Assembly: GCA_045541915.1 (NCBI GenBank)
Contig: JAZQJZ010000019.1
Span: 1-64,000 of the forward strand
From: RGIG5579 sp045541915
GTDB taxonomy: Bacteria > Bacillota > Clostridia > Oscillospirales > SIG627
Reading direction: 5' to 3'
Length of the DNA stretch: 64,000 bases
The notes beneath the pieces are model-generated. The model was not told where the DNA came from and did not search any database. It saw only the letters and a list, made by a program, of their open reading frames with translations. Below are positions 7,332 through 15,280 of the stretch, one piece after another. Each line of letters opens with the position of its first letter. Within the stretch, counting starts at the first letter, position 1. The translations under genes and the position numbers were made by a program.

Positions 7332-8771
7332 TTGAAGGAGATTTTTTCTTTTCTTACCGGTGAATTCTGCGACTTTGTTTGGCAGAAAGTGCTGATTCCC
7401 TTTGTTTTGATCGGGGGAATCTATTTTACCATTCGCACCCGAGGCTTTCAGTTTTTTCGCTTTGGATATGCCATCCGGAAAACCTTTGGGACGCTATTTG
7501 AAAAAAACGGGGAAAAGGGAAGTGTTACGCCCTTTCAGGCGCTGTGCACTGCCCTTGCGGGAACTGTGGGGACAGGAAGCATCATCGGCACTTGCCAAGC
7601 TCTTTCCATGGGTGGTCCCGGTGCGCTTTTCTGGCTGTGTGTGGCAGCTTTTCTGGGAATGATCATCAAATTTTTTGAAGTGACTCTGGCGGTGCATTAT
7701 CGCCGAAAGAACAGGTACGGAGAATGGGTTGGAGGGCCGATGTATTACATCCTGGACGGAATGGGGAAACGGTGGAAGCCGCTTGCCATCTTATTTGCCC
7801 TCTTTGCTACCCTTGCCTCCTTTGGTATGGGTGATCTTGCCCAGGCAAACAGTGTTTCTGCCGGGATCCGATCGGCCTTGGCCTCCTTTTGGGAGATTTC
7901 TCCGAAAGCGGAAAAGCATATTTCCATAGCTGTGGGAATATTTCTTGCCTCGCTGCTCCTTTTTGCCTTGTTTGGCGGAGCTCGGCGAATCGGAACGATC
8001 TCTTCGGTTCTGGTGCCAGCTATGAGCGCGTTTTTTGTGGGATTGGCCTTGTGGGTGATTCTGGTTCATCGGGATCGCTTGGGAGAGACCGTAGCCCTTG
8101 TGATAAAATCTGCTTTTTCCGGCAAGGCCGTAGCGGGAGCCGGCACGGGGATTGCCGTAAAGACTGCCTTGGAATGGGGCTTAAAGCGGAGTGCCTTTTC
8201 CAATGAAGCCGGTCTTGGTTCTGCCGCCATCGCCCATGCCTCTGCTCAAACCTCACACCCGGTCCAGCAGGGCTTTTTCGGCATTGTGGAAGTTTTTGTG
8301 GATACACTTTTGATTTGCCTGCTTACCGGAATTTGCGTTTTGGTCAGTTTGCCTTTGGAGACGGTGCTTAGAATGACCATGCCGGACGCTTCTTTGATCA
8401 CAGCGGCCTTTGCCGGTGTTTTCGGAGGACGGTTTGCCTCCTTGTTTTTGGGAATCAGCCTTACTCTCTTTGCTTTTTCTACCTTGCTTGGCTGGTCTTA
8501 TTACGGCTCCCGTTGCGCTCAATTTCTTTTTGGCTCTGCCGCCGGAACTCCGTATCGCGTCCTTTTTGCGCTTTGTGCCGGACTGGGCGCTTGTCTTTCT
8601 ATGGAATCGGTCTGGTCCGTTTCGGATGTGTTCAACGGCCTAATGGCCATTCCCAATTTCATTGCTCTGTTTTTTCTTTCAGGCACTGTTTTAAAATTGA
8701 TCCGGGATTATTTTACTCCAGAGGATAAAATCCTCGGGAAAACATTTGACAGGCCGAATCAATTGTGCTAA
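7332..8771 (+). CDS. Alanine/glycine:cation symporter (AGCS family)
   Basis: This 479-residue polytopic membrane protein matches the AGCS family, which imports alanine or glycine with sodium or protons. Family marks are GTVGTGSIIGT near residue 77, the VGGPMYYILDG signature near 135, and AFSNEAGLGSA near 292. About ten hydrophobic segments are visible. The start is TTG at 7332, seven bases after GGGGGAG; the nearby ATG at 7327 is out of frame. The divergent Lrp regulator suggests amino-acid control. The last 26 bases contain the promoter of the downstream tRNA-Ser. Confidence 0.92.
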   Translation: MKEIFSFLTGEFCDFVWQKVLIPFVLIGGIYFTIRTRGFQFFRFGYAIRKTFGTLFEKNGEKGSVTPFQALCTALAGTVGTGSIIGTCQALSMGGPGALFWLCVAAFLGMIIKFFEVTLAVHYRRKNRYGEWVGGPMYYILDGMGKRWKPLAILFALFATLASFGMGDLAQANSVSAGIRSALASFWEISPKAEKHISIAVGIFLASLLLFALFGGARRIGTISSVLVPAMSAFFVGLALWVILVHRDRLGETVALVIKSAFSGKAVAGAGTGIAVKTALEWGLKRSAFSNEAGLGSAAIAHASAQTSHPVQQGFFGIVEVFVDTLLICLLTGICVLVSLPLETVLRMTMPDASLITAAFAGVFGGRFASLFLGISLTLFAFSTLLGWSYYGSRCAQFLFGSAAGTPYRVLFALCAGLGACLSMESVWSVSDVFNGLMAIPNFIALFFLSGTVLKLIRDYFTPEDKILGKTFDRPNQLC

Positions 8772-8774
8772 ACT
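8746..8774 (+). promoter_or_regulatory. Promoter of tRNA-Ser, inside the symporter 3' end
   Basis: TTGACA (8746-8751), 17 bases, TAAACT (8769-8774) with TGC just before the -10 (extended -10). It points at the first, broken tRNA copy, so it probably served the gene before the duplication. Confidence 0.75.
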
Positions 8775-8799
8775 ATTCCCCGTTAAGATCCAACAAAGC

Positions 8800-8828
8800 T
8801 TAACATAGATGCAGAGATATCGAAGTGG
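8800..8828 (+). repeat. 29-base direct repeat, copy 1 (5' end of tRNA-Ser)
   Basis: This repeat is identical to 8999-9027. It includes 11 bases of leader and the first 18 bases of tRNA-Ser. Confidence 0.95.
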
Positions 8829-8950
8829 GGACGTTTGCGACCGCCGCCGGTAGCGGATGAAGGGAGCAAAAAGGAGTGGCAGCGGTCGAAATTTTGCGAA
8901 GCGAATAGCGAGCAGAAAATTTCGGGCACCGCAACAGGACATAACGGGGC
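8811..8950 (+). pseudogene. Interrupted 5' fragment of tRNA-Ser
   Basis: Bases 8811-8828 equal the first 18 bases of the intact tRNA-Ser at 9010. The D-arm sequence CATAACGGGGC, which should follow almost at once, reappears at 8940-8950, after 111 unrelated bases. The rest of the tRNA is not recognisable after that. The fragment therefore looks like a disrupted tRNA copy rather than a functional gene. Confidence 0.6.
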
Positions 8951-8998
8951 GCCCCGTTCGATGAAAAATTGAATCGTCGTTATACTCCAAAATGGGGT
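8829..8998 (+). other. Hairpin-rich insert between the two tRNA-Ser 5' ends
   Basis: The insert has no ORF but strong inverted repeats: CGACCGC (8838-8844) with GCGGTCG (8882-8888), CGAAATTTT (8887-8895) with AAAATTTCG (8916-8924), and a perfect 16-base palindrome at 8943-8958. It shares the 12-mer GCGAAGCGAATA (8896-8907) with the hairpin array at 206-217. It could be the remnant of a small mobile element. Confidence 0.55.
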
Positions 8999-9027
8999 TT
9001 AACATAGATGCAGAGATATCGAAGTGG
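8999..9027 (+). repeat. 29-base direct repeat, copy 2 (start of intact tRNA-Ser)
   Basis: This is the second copy of the 8800-8828 repeat, 199 bases downstream. It forms the leader and 5' end of the intact tRNA. Confidence 0.95.
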
Positions 9028-9098
9028 TCATAACGGGGCTGACTCGAAATCAGTTTGTGAGCAATCACACGTGGGTTCGAATCCCACTCTCTGCGCCA
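9010..9098 (+). tRNA. tRNA-Ser (anticodon CGA)
   Basis: The acceptor stem is GCAGAGA with TCTCTGC. The anticodon loop CTCGAAA gives anticodon CGA, reading UCG. A long variable arm (TGTGAGCAATCACA) marks a class II tRNA, the T-loop is GGTTCGAATCC, and CCA is encoded. At 89 bases it is complete. Its 5' 18 bases and leader are duplicated 199 bases upstream, so the primary transcript from the promoter at 8746 would carry a long 5' leader that RNase P must remove. Confidence 0.95.
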
Positions 9099-9202
9099 AG
9101 GACAACCGTAATCTTGGGATTGCGGTTGTTTTCTTTTTTTGAAAATAAAAACGAGAGGGACAATTTCTTTATGCAATGTCTCTCTCGTTTATTTTTGTTG
9201 GT

Positions 9203-11191
9203 TTATTTGTTTTTCAGCATGGACAAAAGGGTTTCTTCGTCGATGACGGGAACGCCCAGAGTCTGGGCTTTTTTCAGCTTTGATCCGGCCGCTTCTCCTG
9301 CCACCAAAAAGCTGGTTTTGGAGGAAACGGAACCAGAGACCTTGCCACCCTCCGCTTCGATCATCTTTGCCGCTTCGTCCCGTTTTAAGGTGGGCAGGGT
9401 TCCGGTGAGAACAAAGGTCTTGCCGGCAAAAAGGGTGCCTTGCTCTTCTCCGGAAAAGGACATATTCACTCCAACTTCTTCCAGTTTATTCAGAAGGGAG
9501 AGGGTCTTTTCGTGAGAGAAGAAATTGACAATGCTTTCTGCGCAAACGGTGCCGATATCGTCAACGGCGCAAAGCTCCTCCACAGTGGCTTTCTTCAGCG
9601 CATCCATGGTACCAAAGCGCTGAGCCAGGGCAAAGGCGGTTTTTTCTCCGATGTTTCGAATCCCAAGGGCATAGATCAGTCGGGAAAGACAGTTTTCCTT
9701 GGAGCGCAATACCGCCTCTTTTAATTTTTCAATGCTTTTTTTGCCCAAGCCATCGATGGCGGCGGCTTTTTCGCCGTCAAAGCAGTAAAGGTCGGCAATG
9801 TGAGAAATGATTCCGTGTTTTAGAAAGGCTTCCACCACGGCCGGGCCCATTCCGTCAATATCCATGGCTCCCTTGGAAGCAAAGTGGACCACGTTCCGGG
9901 AAAGCTGGGCCGGACAGTCGGCGTTGGTGCAGCGGATGGCTGCGGCATCCTCATCGCGGAACACGGTTTCGCCGCAAGAGGGGCAGGTCTTGGGAAACTC
10001 GTAGGGGAGGGAATCCGCTTTGCGGGAGGCAGTATCCACACGCAGAACCTCCGGAATGATCTCTCCGGCTTTTCGGACTACCACCATATCTCCGATGCGA
10101 ATGTCTTTTTCCTGAATGAAATCCAGATTGTGAAGTGTGGCACGGGAAACAGTGGTTCCCGCAAGTCGCACCGGCTCCAGCTCGGCTGTAGGAGTCAAAA
10201 CTCCGGTTCTTCCTACCTGTACTGTGATATCCAGAAGCCGAGTGGCCTTTTCCTCCGGTGGATATTTGTATGCCATGGCCCATTTGGGGGCATGAGGCAG
10301 CTCACCGATCTCCTCCCTTTGGGCAAAATGATTGGTTTTGATCACGGCGCCGTCAATATCGAAGGCAAGGCTTTCCCGATTCTCCCCACGAAGGATGATC
10401 TCTCGGAAGATCTCTTCGTTTTCTTTCAGTATTTTAAAGGGAGATACCTTGAATCCGGCCTCCTTCAGCCATTCCAAGCTCTCTGCGTGGGTGGCAAAGG
10501 AAATGCCGGTAGCGGACTGAATGTTGAATACCAAAATGTCCAGTCCTCGCTCGGCCGTTACAGCACTGGAGAGCTGTCGAAGAGATCCGGCTGCAGCGTT
10601 TCTGGGATTGGCGAAAAGCGCTTCCCCTTGAGCTTCGCGCTTTTCATTTAAGACGTGAAAACTCTTTTTCGGCATAAACACTTCCCCGCGAACCACCAGA
10701 TGGGGGATGCTTTTTTTCAATATCAGAGGAATGGATCGGATGGTTTTGAGGTTTTCGGTCACATCCTCGCCCACTGCGCCGTCTCCGCGAGTGGCGCCGC
10801 GAACAAACCGTCCGTTCTCATATTCCAGGGCAACAGAAAGTCCGTCGATCTTATATTCCACTGCAAATTCAGGATCCTGCACCTGGCCGCGTACTCCATC
10901 CAGAAAATCAAAGAGCTCTTCCTTGGAAAAGACGTTGGAAAGACTTTTTAAGGGTACTGCGTGGGGAACCTTTTCAAACTTCTCCAGAACCCCTCCTCCC
11001 ACACGGCGGGTAGGGGAGAGAGGATCGGAAAACTCCGGGTGCTCCTGCTCCAGCTTTTCCAATTCCTTGTAGAGCATATCGTATTCGTAGTCAGACTGGG
11101 TGGGCTGATCCAGCACGTAATATTCATAGGAAAGGCGCGAAAGGGTCTCTCGCAGGGTGAGAATCCTTTGACGGATCGCTTCTTTTTCCAT
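9203..11191 (-). CDS. ligA: NAD-dependent DNA ligase LigA
   Basis: LigA seals nicks in duplex DNA using NAD, in replication and repair. The 662 residues show all domains: Ia, the adenylation domain with KIDG (Lys114 is the nucleotidyl acceptor), the OB fold, a four-cysteine zinc finger (CPSC...CTNADC), the helix-hairpin-helix region, and a C-terminal BRCT domain (about residues 588-662). Length is normal. It is divergent from rpoB, each gene having its own promoter, an unusual neighbour for rpoB, which normally follows rplL. Confidence 0.97.
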   Translation of the reverse strand: MEKEAIRQRILTLRETLSRLSYEYYVLDQPTQSDYEYDMLYKELEKLEQEHPEFSDPLSPTRRVGGGVLEKFEKVPHAVPLKSLSNVFSKEELFDFLDGVRGQVQDPEFAVEYKIDGLSVALEYENGRFVRGATRGDGAVGEDVTENLKTIRSIPLILKKSIPHLVVRGEVFMPKKSFHVLNEKREAQGEALFANPRNAAAGSLRQLSSAVTAERGLDILVFNIQSATGISFATHAESLEWLKEAGFKVSPFKILKENEEIFREIILRGENRESLAFDIDGAVIKTNHFAQREEIGELPHAPKWAMAYKYPPEEKATRLLDITVQVGRTGVLTPTAELEPVRLAGTTVSRATLHNLDFIQEKDIRIGDMVVVRKAGEIIPEVLRVDTASRKADSLPYEFPKTCPSCGETVFRDEDAAAIRCTNADCPAQLSRNVVHFASKGAMDIDGMGPAVVEAFLKHGIISHIADLYCFDGEKAAAIDGLGKKSIEKLKEAVLRSKENCLSRLIYALGIRNIGEKTAFALAQRFGTMDALKKATVEELCAVDDIGTVCAESIVNFFSHEKTLSLLNKLEEVGVNMSFSGEEQGTLFAGKTFVLTGTLPTLKRDEAAKMIEAEGGKVSGSVSSKTSFLVAGEAAGSKLKKAQTLGVPVIDEETLLSMLKNK

Positions 11192-11221
11192 GGCTTTTGC
11201 TCCTTTGGATTGATTGCTACC

Positions 11222-11250
11222 ATTATACTATTTTTCCCTTTTGAAGTCAA
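11222..11250 (-). promoter_or_regulatory. Promoter of ligA
   Basis: On the minus strand TTGACT (11245-11250), 17 bases, TATAAT (11222-11227). Confidence 0.8.
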
Positions 11251-11283
11251 CGAAAGCACAGGAAAAAAACGGAAAATTACCTA

Positions 11284-11312
11284 TTGACAAGGGAAAAATC
11301 TTGTGATATCAT
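11284..11312 (+). promoter_or_regulatory. Promoter of rpoBC
   Basis: TTGACA (11284-11289), 17 bases, TATCAT (11307-11312). Confidence 0.78.
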
Positions 11313-11528
11313 ACCATAATGTGTTATTCTGGCGCTATAGCCGCGTTTTGCGGAAAAGTTTGTGACGGAAACGTAACAATATGAAAAAATATTGTAAACT
11401 TTTTCCACAGCAAATTGTAAATTTTTTGTTCTTGTTTCCTTTTTATATAAATATAGGCGCGAAAAGGGAGCGAAATGCGAAAAAGACGTTGGATGAATTT
11501 GTAATACGAAAGAAGGAGTGGTTTCTTT

Positions 11529-14500
11529 ATGATGACACATCCCCAGAAGTGTGGAACCGGTACCCGTTGGAGCTTCGCGAAGAACGACGAACCTCTGGCG
11601 CTTCCGAATCTGATCGAGATTCAGAAAAAATCCTTTGACTGGTTCCTGAACGAAGGTCTGATGGAGGTATTGAAGGACATTTCCCCCATCGTGGACTATT
11701 CCGGCAATCTTCTCATTGACTTTGTGGATTACACGGTGGAAAAGACCCCCAAGTACTCCATTGAGGAATGCAAAGAGAGAGATGTGAACTATGCAGTTCC
11801 CCTGCGGGTGAGAGTGAGACTGACCAATAAGCTCACCGGCGAAATCAAGGAGCAGGAGATCTTTATGGGAGATTTCCCCTTGATGACCGATAACGGCACC
11901 TTCCTGATCAATGGCGCAGAGAGAGTCATTGTTTCTCAGATCGTCCGTTCCCCCGGTATCTACTACCAGAGACTCCAGGAAAAGAGCGACAAGACCACCT
12001 ACGCTACCACGGTGATTCCTTACCGCGGTGCCTGGCTGGAGTATGAGACCGATCAAAATGACATTTTCTATGTTCGCATTGACAAGAATCGCAAAATGCC
12101 CGTTACCATTCTGGTGCGTGCACTGGGCGTTTCCACCGATGCGGAACTGAAGGCAATGTTCGGCGAGGATGCCATGCTTCTTCTCACCATGGATAAGGAC
12201 ACCATCACCGCCGCTGCTGAGAATAACAATACCACTGCCTATGAAGAGGCTTTGAAGGAGCTTTACAGAAGACTTCGTCCCGGCGATCCGCCCCTGGTGG
12301 AAAGCGCGGAAACTCTGGTGAACAATCTGTTCTTCGATCCCAAGAGATACGATATTTCTGCTGTAGGCCGTTATAAGTACAACAAAAAGCTCTCCCTGGC
12401 CAAGCGCGTTGCCGGTCTGACCTTGGCAGCTCCTGCTGTTTCCGAGCTGACGGGCGAGGTGATCTATGAAAAGGGCGAGGTTCTGACCCGCGAAAAGGCA
12501 GAGGCTCTGGACGAAAACGGAATCACCAGCCTTGTGGTGGTGGCAGAGGACGGAAAAGAGGTCAAGGTATTCTCCAACGGAATGGTTCCCATGACCAAAT
12601 TTCTCCCCGAAGATGTTTGCCGCGAAACCGGAATCAAGGAAATGGTGAAGCTTTCTGTTCTGGGTGAAATCCTTGCGCAGACTCAGGACAATGAAGAAAG
12701 AGTGAACCTGATCCGCGAAAGACGCGACGAACTGGTTCCCAAGCATATTACCCGTGAGGACATTTTGTCTTCCGTGAACTATCTGCTTGCCCTTTCCCAT
12801 AATATTGGTACCGATGATGACATCGACCATTTGGGCAACAGAAGATTGCGCTGCGTTGGTGAGCTTCTGCAGAACCAGCTGCGCATTGGCTTCTCCAGAA
12901 TGGATAAGATCGTGAAGGAGAGAATGACCATTCAGGATGTGGAGTCGGTGACCCCTCAGGTGCTGATCAATGTTCGTCCTGTGATTTCCGCCATTAAGGA
13001 ATTTTTCGGTTCTTCTCCGCTTTCCCAGTTTATGGATCAGAACAACCCCCTGTCCGAATTGACCCACAAGCGCCGTCTTTCCGCATTGGGTCCGGGCGGT
13101 CTTTCCAGAGACAGAGCATCCTTCGAAGTACGTGACGTGCACTACACCCAGTACGGAAGAATGTGTCCGGTTGAAACCCCTGAAGGTCCTAACATCGGTC
13201 TGATCTCTTATCTTTCTACTTATGCCAAGATCAGCGAATTTGGCTTCATTATGGCGCCTTATCGCAGAGTGGATAAGGAGACCGGCGTGGTCACCAGCGA
13301 GGTTCGCTATATGACCGCCGATGAAGAGGACGATTATACCGTAGCCCAGGCAAACGAGCCCTTGGACGAAGAGCATAAGTTCATCAATAAGAAGGTTACC
13401 GCTCGCAGAAGAGAGGAAATTCTGGAAGTACCTCGCGAAGAGATCGACTATATGGACGTTTCTCCGAAGATGGTGGTTTCCGTTTCCGCCTCTCACATTC
13501 CGTTCCTTGAAAACGATGACAACACCCGTGCCTTGATGGGCTCGAACATGCAGAAGCAGGCGGTTCCGCTGATGGTCAGCGAGGCTCCCATGATCGGTAC
13601 CGGTATCGAATATAAGTCCGGTACGGATTCCGGTGTTTGTATCCTGGCAAAGGAAGCCGGCTATGTGGAATATGTTTCTGCAGATGAAATTCGCGTGAAG
13701 CGCGATGACGGTCAGATCGACGCATACCACTTGGTGAAATTCAAGCGCACCAACCAGGGCACTTGTATCAACCAGAGACCCTATGTAGAAAAGGATCAGA
13801 GAGTGGAGGCCGGTCAGGTATTGGCCGATGGTACCGCAACCCGCGGCGGTGAAATGGCTCTCGGTAAGAATATGCTCATCGGCTTTATGACCTGGGAAGG
13901 TTATAACTACGAGGACGCCGTTCTTCTCAATGAGCGCTTGGTTCGCGAGGATGTTTACACCTCCATTCATATTGAAGAGTACTCTCACGAAGCAAGAGAT
14001 ACCAAGCTTGGTCCGGAAGAGATCACCCGCGACATTCCCTCTGTGGGCGAAGATGCTCTGAAGGATCTGAACGCAGACGGTGTGATCCGCAAGGGTGCGG
14101 AGGTGCACGCCGGCGATATTCTGGTGGGTAAGGTAACTCCCAAGGGAGAGACAGAGCTCACTGCAGAAGAAAGACTGCTCCGTGCCATTTTCGGTGAAAA
14201 GGCAAGAGAAGTGCGTGACACCTCTCTGAGACTTCCTCACGGCGAAAGCGGTATCGTAGTGGATGTCCGCACCTTTACCCGTGAAAACGGCGACGAATTG
14301 CCCGCCGGTGTGAACAAAGTGGTTCGCGTTTACGTGGCTCAGAAGAGAAAGATCTCTGTGGGCGATAAAATGGCAGGCCGCCACGGCAACAAGGGTGTTA
14401 TTTCCCGTATTCTTCCCCCCGAAGATATGCCCTTCCTGCCCGACGGTACGCCGCTGGATATCGTATTGAACCCTCTGGGCGTTCCTTCCCGTATGAATAT

Positions 14501-15260
14501 CGGTCAGGTGTTGGAAGTGCACTTGGGTCTTGCAGCAAAGAAACTGGGTCTGAACTTTATGACCCCTGTCTTTGACGGTGCTACCGAAAAAGACATTCAG
14601 GATCTTTTGGTACAGGCAGGATGCGATCCTGACGGTAAGACCGTGCTTTATGACGGCCGTACCGGCGAACCCTTTGACAACCGCGTCACCGTGGGTTATA
14701 TGTACTATCTGAAGCTTCACCATCTGGTAGATGATAAGATCCATGCCCGTTCCACCGGTCCTTACTCTCTGGTAACGCAGCAGCCTCTGGGCGGTAAAGC
14801 ACAGTTTGGCGGACAGAGATTCGGTGAAATGGAAGTTTGGGCTCTGGAGGCATACGGCGCAGCTTATACCCTCCAGGAAATCCTTACCGTGAAGTCTGAC
14901 GACGTGATCGGCCGTGTGAAGACCTTTGAAGCCATTGTGAAGGGTCTGAACATTCCTGCGCCCAGCGTGCCCGAATCCTTCAAGGTGCTGGTTCGCGAGC
15001 TGCAGGCTCTGGGTCTGAACGTGGAAGTGCTTGACAAGGAAAACAATGTGGTCACCCTCAAGGAGATCAGCGAGGAAGAGAGCAACGGAATCCAGACCAT
15101 TGATGCATCCGAATTGGGTGATCAGATCTACGATGTCGAGGATCCCCTCTATGACGATGAGGAAGGCACCACGGAAGAAATTGCAGAAGCAGAAGAAGAT
15201 CTTTCCGATTATATGGGAAGTGCATCCGTCTATCAGAATGAAGACGGAATCAACGATTGA
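11529..15260 (+). CDS. rpoB: RNA polymerase beta subunit RpoB
   Basis: This is the beta subunit of core RNA polymerase, 1243 residues. The rifampicin-binding cluster near residues 495-530 reads SQFMDQNNPLSELTHKRRLS, with the Gln, Asp, His and Ser positions that mark sensitivity intact. The conserved GRMCPVETPEGPNIGL and the C-terminal QPLGGKAQFGGQRFGEME segment are present. A Glu/Asp-rich C-terminal tail follows. AAGGAG is 10 bases before ATG 11529; a second ATG follows immediately. The rplKAJL genes that usually precede rpoB are not in the window. Confidence 0.98.
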   Translation: MMTHPQKCGTGTRWSFAKNDEPLALPNLIEIQKKSFDWFLNEGLMEVLKDISPIVDYSGNLLIDFVDYTVEKTPKYSIEECKERDVNYAVPLRVRVRLTNKLTGEIKEQEIFMGDFPLMTDNGTFLINGAERVIVSQIVRSPGIYYQRLQEKSDKTTYATTVIPYRGAWLEYETDQNDIFYVRIDKNRKMPVTILVRALGVSTDAELKAMFGEDAMLLLTMDKDTITAAAENNNTTAYEEALKELYRRLRPGDPPLVESAETLVNNLFFDPKRYDISAVGRYKYNKKLSLAKRVAGLTLAAPAVSELTGEVIYEKGEVLTREKAEALDENGITSLVVVAEDGKEVKVFSNGMVPMTKFLPEDVCRETGIKEMVKLSVLGEILAQTQDNEERVNLIRERRDELVPKHITREDILSSVNYLLALSHNIGTDDDIDHLGNRRLRCVGELLQNQLRIGFSRMDKIVKERMTIQDVESVTPQVLINVRPVISAIKEFFGSSPLSQFMDQNNPLSELTHKRRLSALGPGGLSRDRASFEVRDVHYTQYGRMCPVETPEGPNIGLISYLSTYAKISEFGFIMAPYRRVDKETGVVTSEVRYMTADEEDDYTVAQANEPLDEEHKFINKKVTARRREEILEVPREEIDYMDVSPKMVVSVSASHIPFLENDDNTRALMGSNMQKQAVPLMVSEAPMIGTGIEYKSGTDSGVCILAKEAGYVEYVSADEIRVKRDDGQIDAYHLVKFKRTNQGTCINQRPYVEKDQRVEAGQVLADGTATRGGEMALGKNMLIGFMTWEGYNYEDAVLLNERLVREDVYTSIHIEEYSHEARDTKLGPEEITRDIPSVGEDALKDLNADGVIRKGAEVHAGDILVGKVTPKGETELTAEERLLRAIFGEKAREVRDTSLRLPHGESGIVVDVRTFTRENGDELPAGVNKVVRVYVAQKRKISVGDKMAGRHGNKGVISRILPPEDMPFLPDGTPLDIVLNPLGVPSRMNIGQVLEVHLGLAAKKLGLNFMTPVFDGATEKDIQDLLVQAGCDPDGKTVLYDGRTGEPFDNRVTVGYMYYLKLHHLVDDKIHARSTGPYSLVTQQPLGGKAQFGGQRFGEMEVWALEAYGAAYTLQEILTVKSDDVIGRVKTFEAIVKGLNIPAPSVPESFKVLVRELQALGLNVEVLDKENNVVTLKEISEEESNGIQTIDASELGDQIYDVEDPLYDDEEGTTEEIAEAEEDLSDYMGSASVYQNEDGIND

Positions 15261-15280
15261 GCAAGGAGGAGAAGAGAATA

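Larger units (their letters stand above)
11192..11528. other. Divergent ligA/rpoB control region with long rpoB leader
   Basis: This 337-base gap holds the ligA promoter (minus) and rpoB promoter (plus). The rpoB transcript would start near 11319, giving a leader of about 210 bases with small inverted repeats (CCGC/GCGG around 11341; CAATAT with ATATTG around 11377-11394) and no ORF. The 14-mer AAACGGAAAATTAC at 11267-11280, just before the rpoB -35, also occurs before the S10 operon promoter. There is no recognisable L10-type leader or terminator. Confidence 0.5.

Noticed and set aside
8891..9176. Minus-strand ORF across the tRNA-Ser region
   Set aside because: It overlaps the tRNA and the hairpin insert and lacks a ribosome site and any protein motif.
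11192..11528. Chromosomal origin signals (DnaA boxes) near rpoB
   Set aside because: A single TTTTCCACA-like word at 11401 is not a cluster, and no dnaA or dnaN is nearby.
11277..14744. 1155-residue ORF antisense to rpoB
   Set aside because: It lies wholly opposite rpoB and the start of its leader, has no ribosome site, and its composition (rich in His, Gly, Asn) is what strong codon bias in rpoB yields in the reverse frame.
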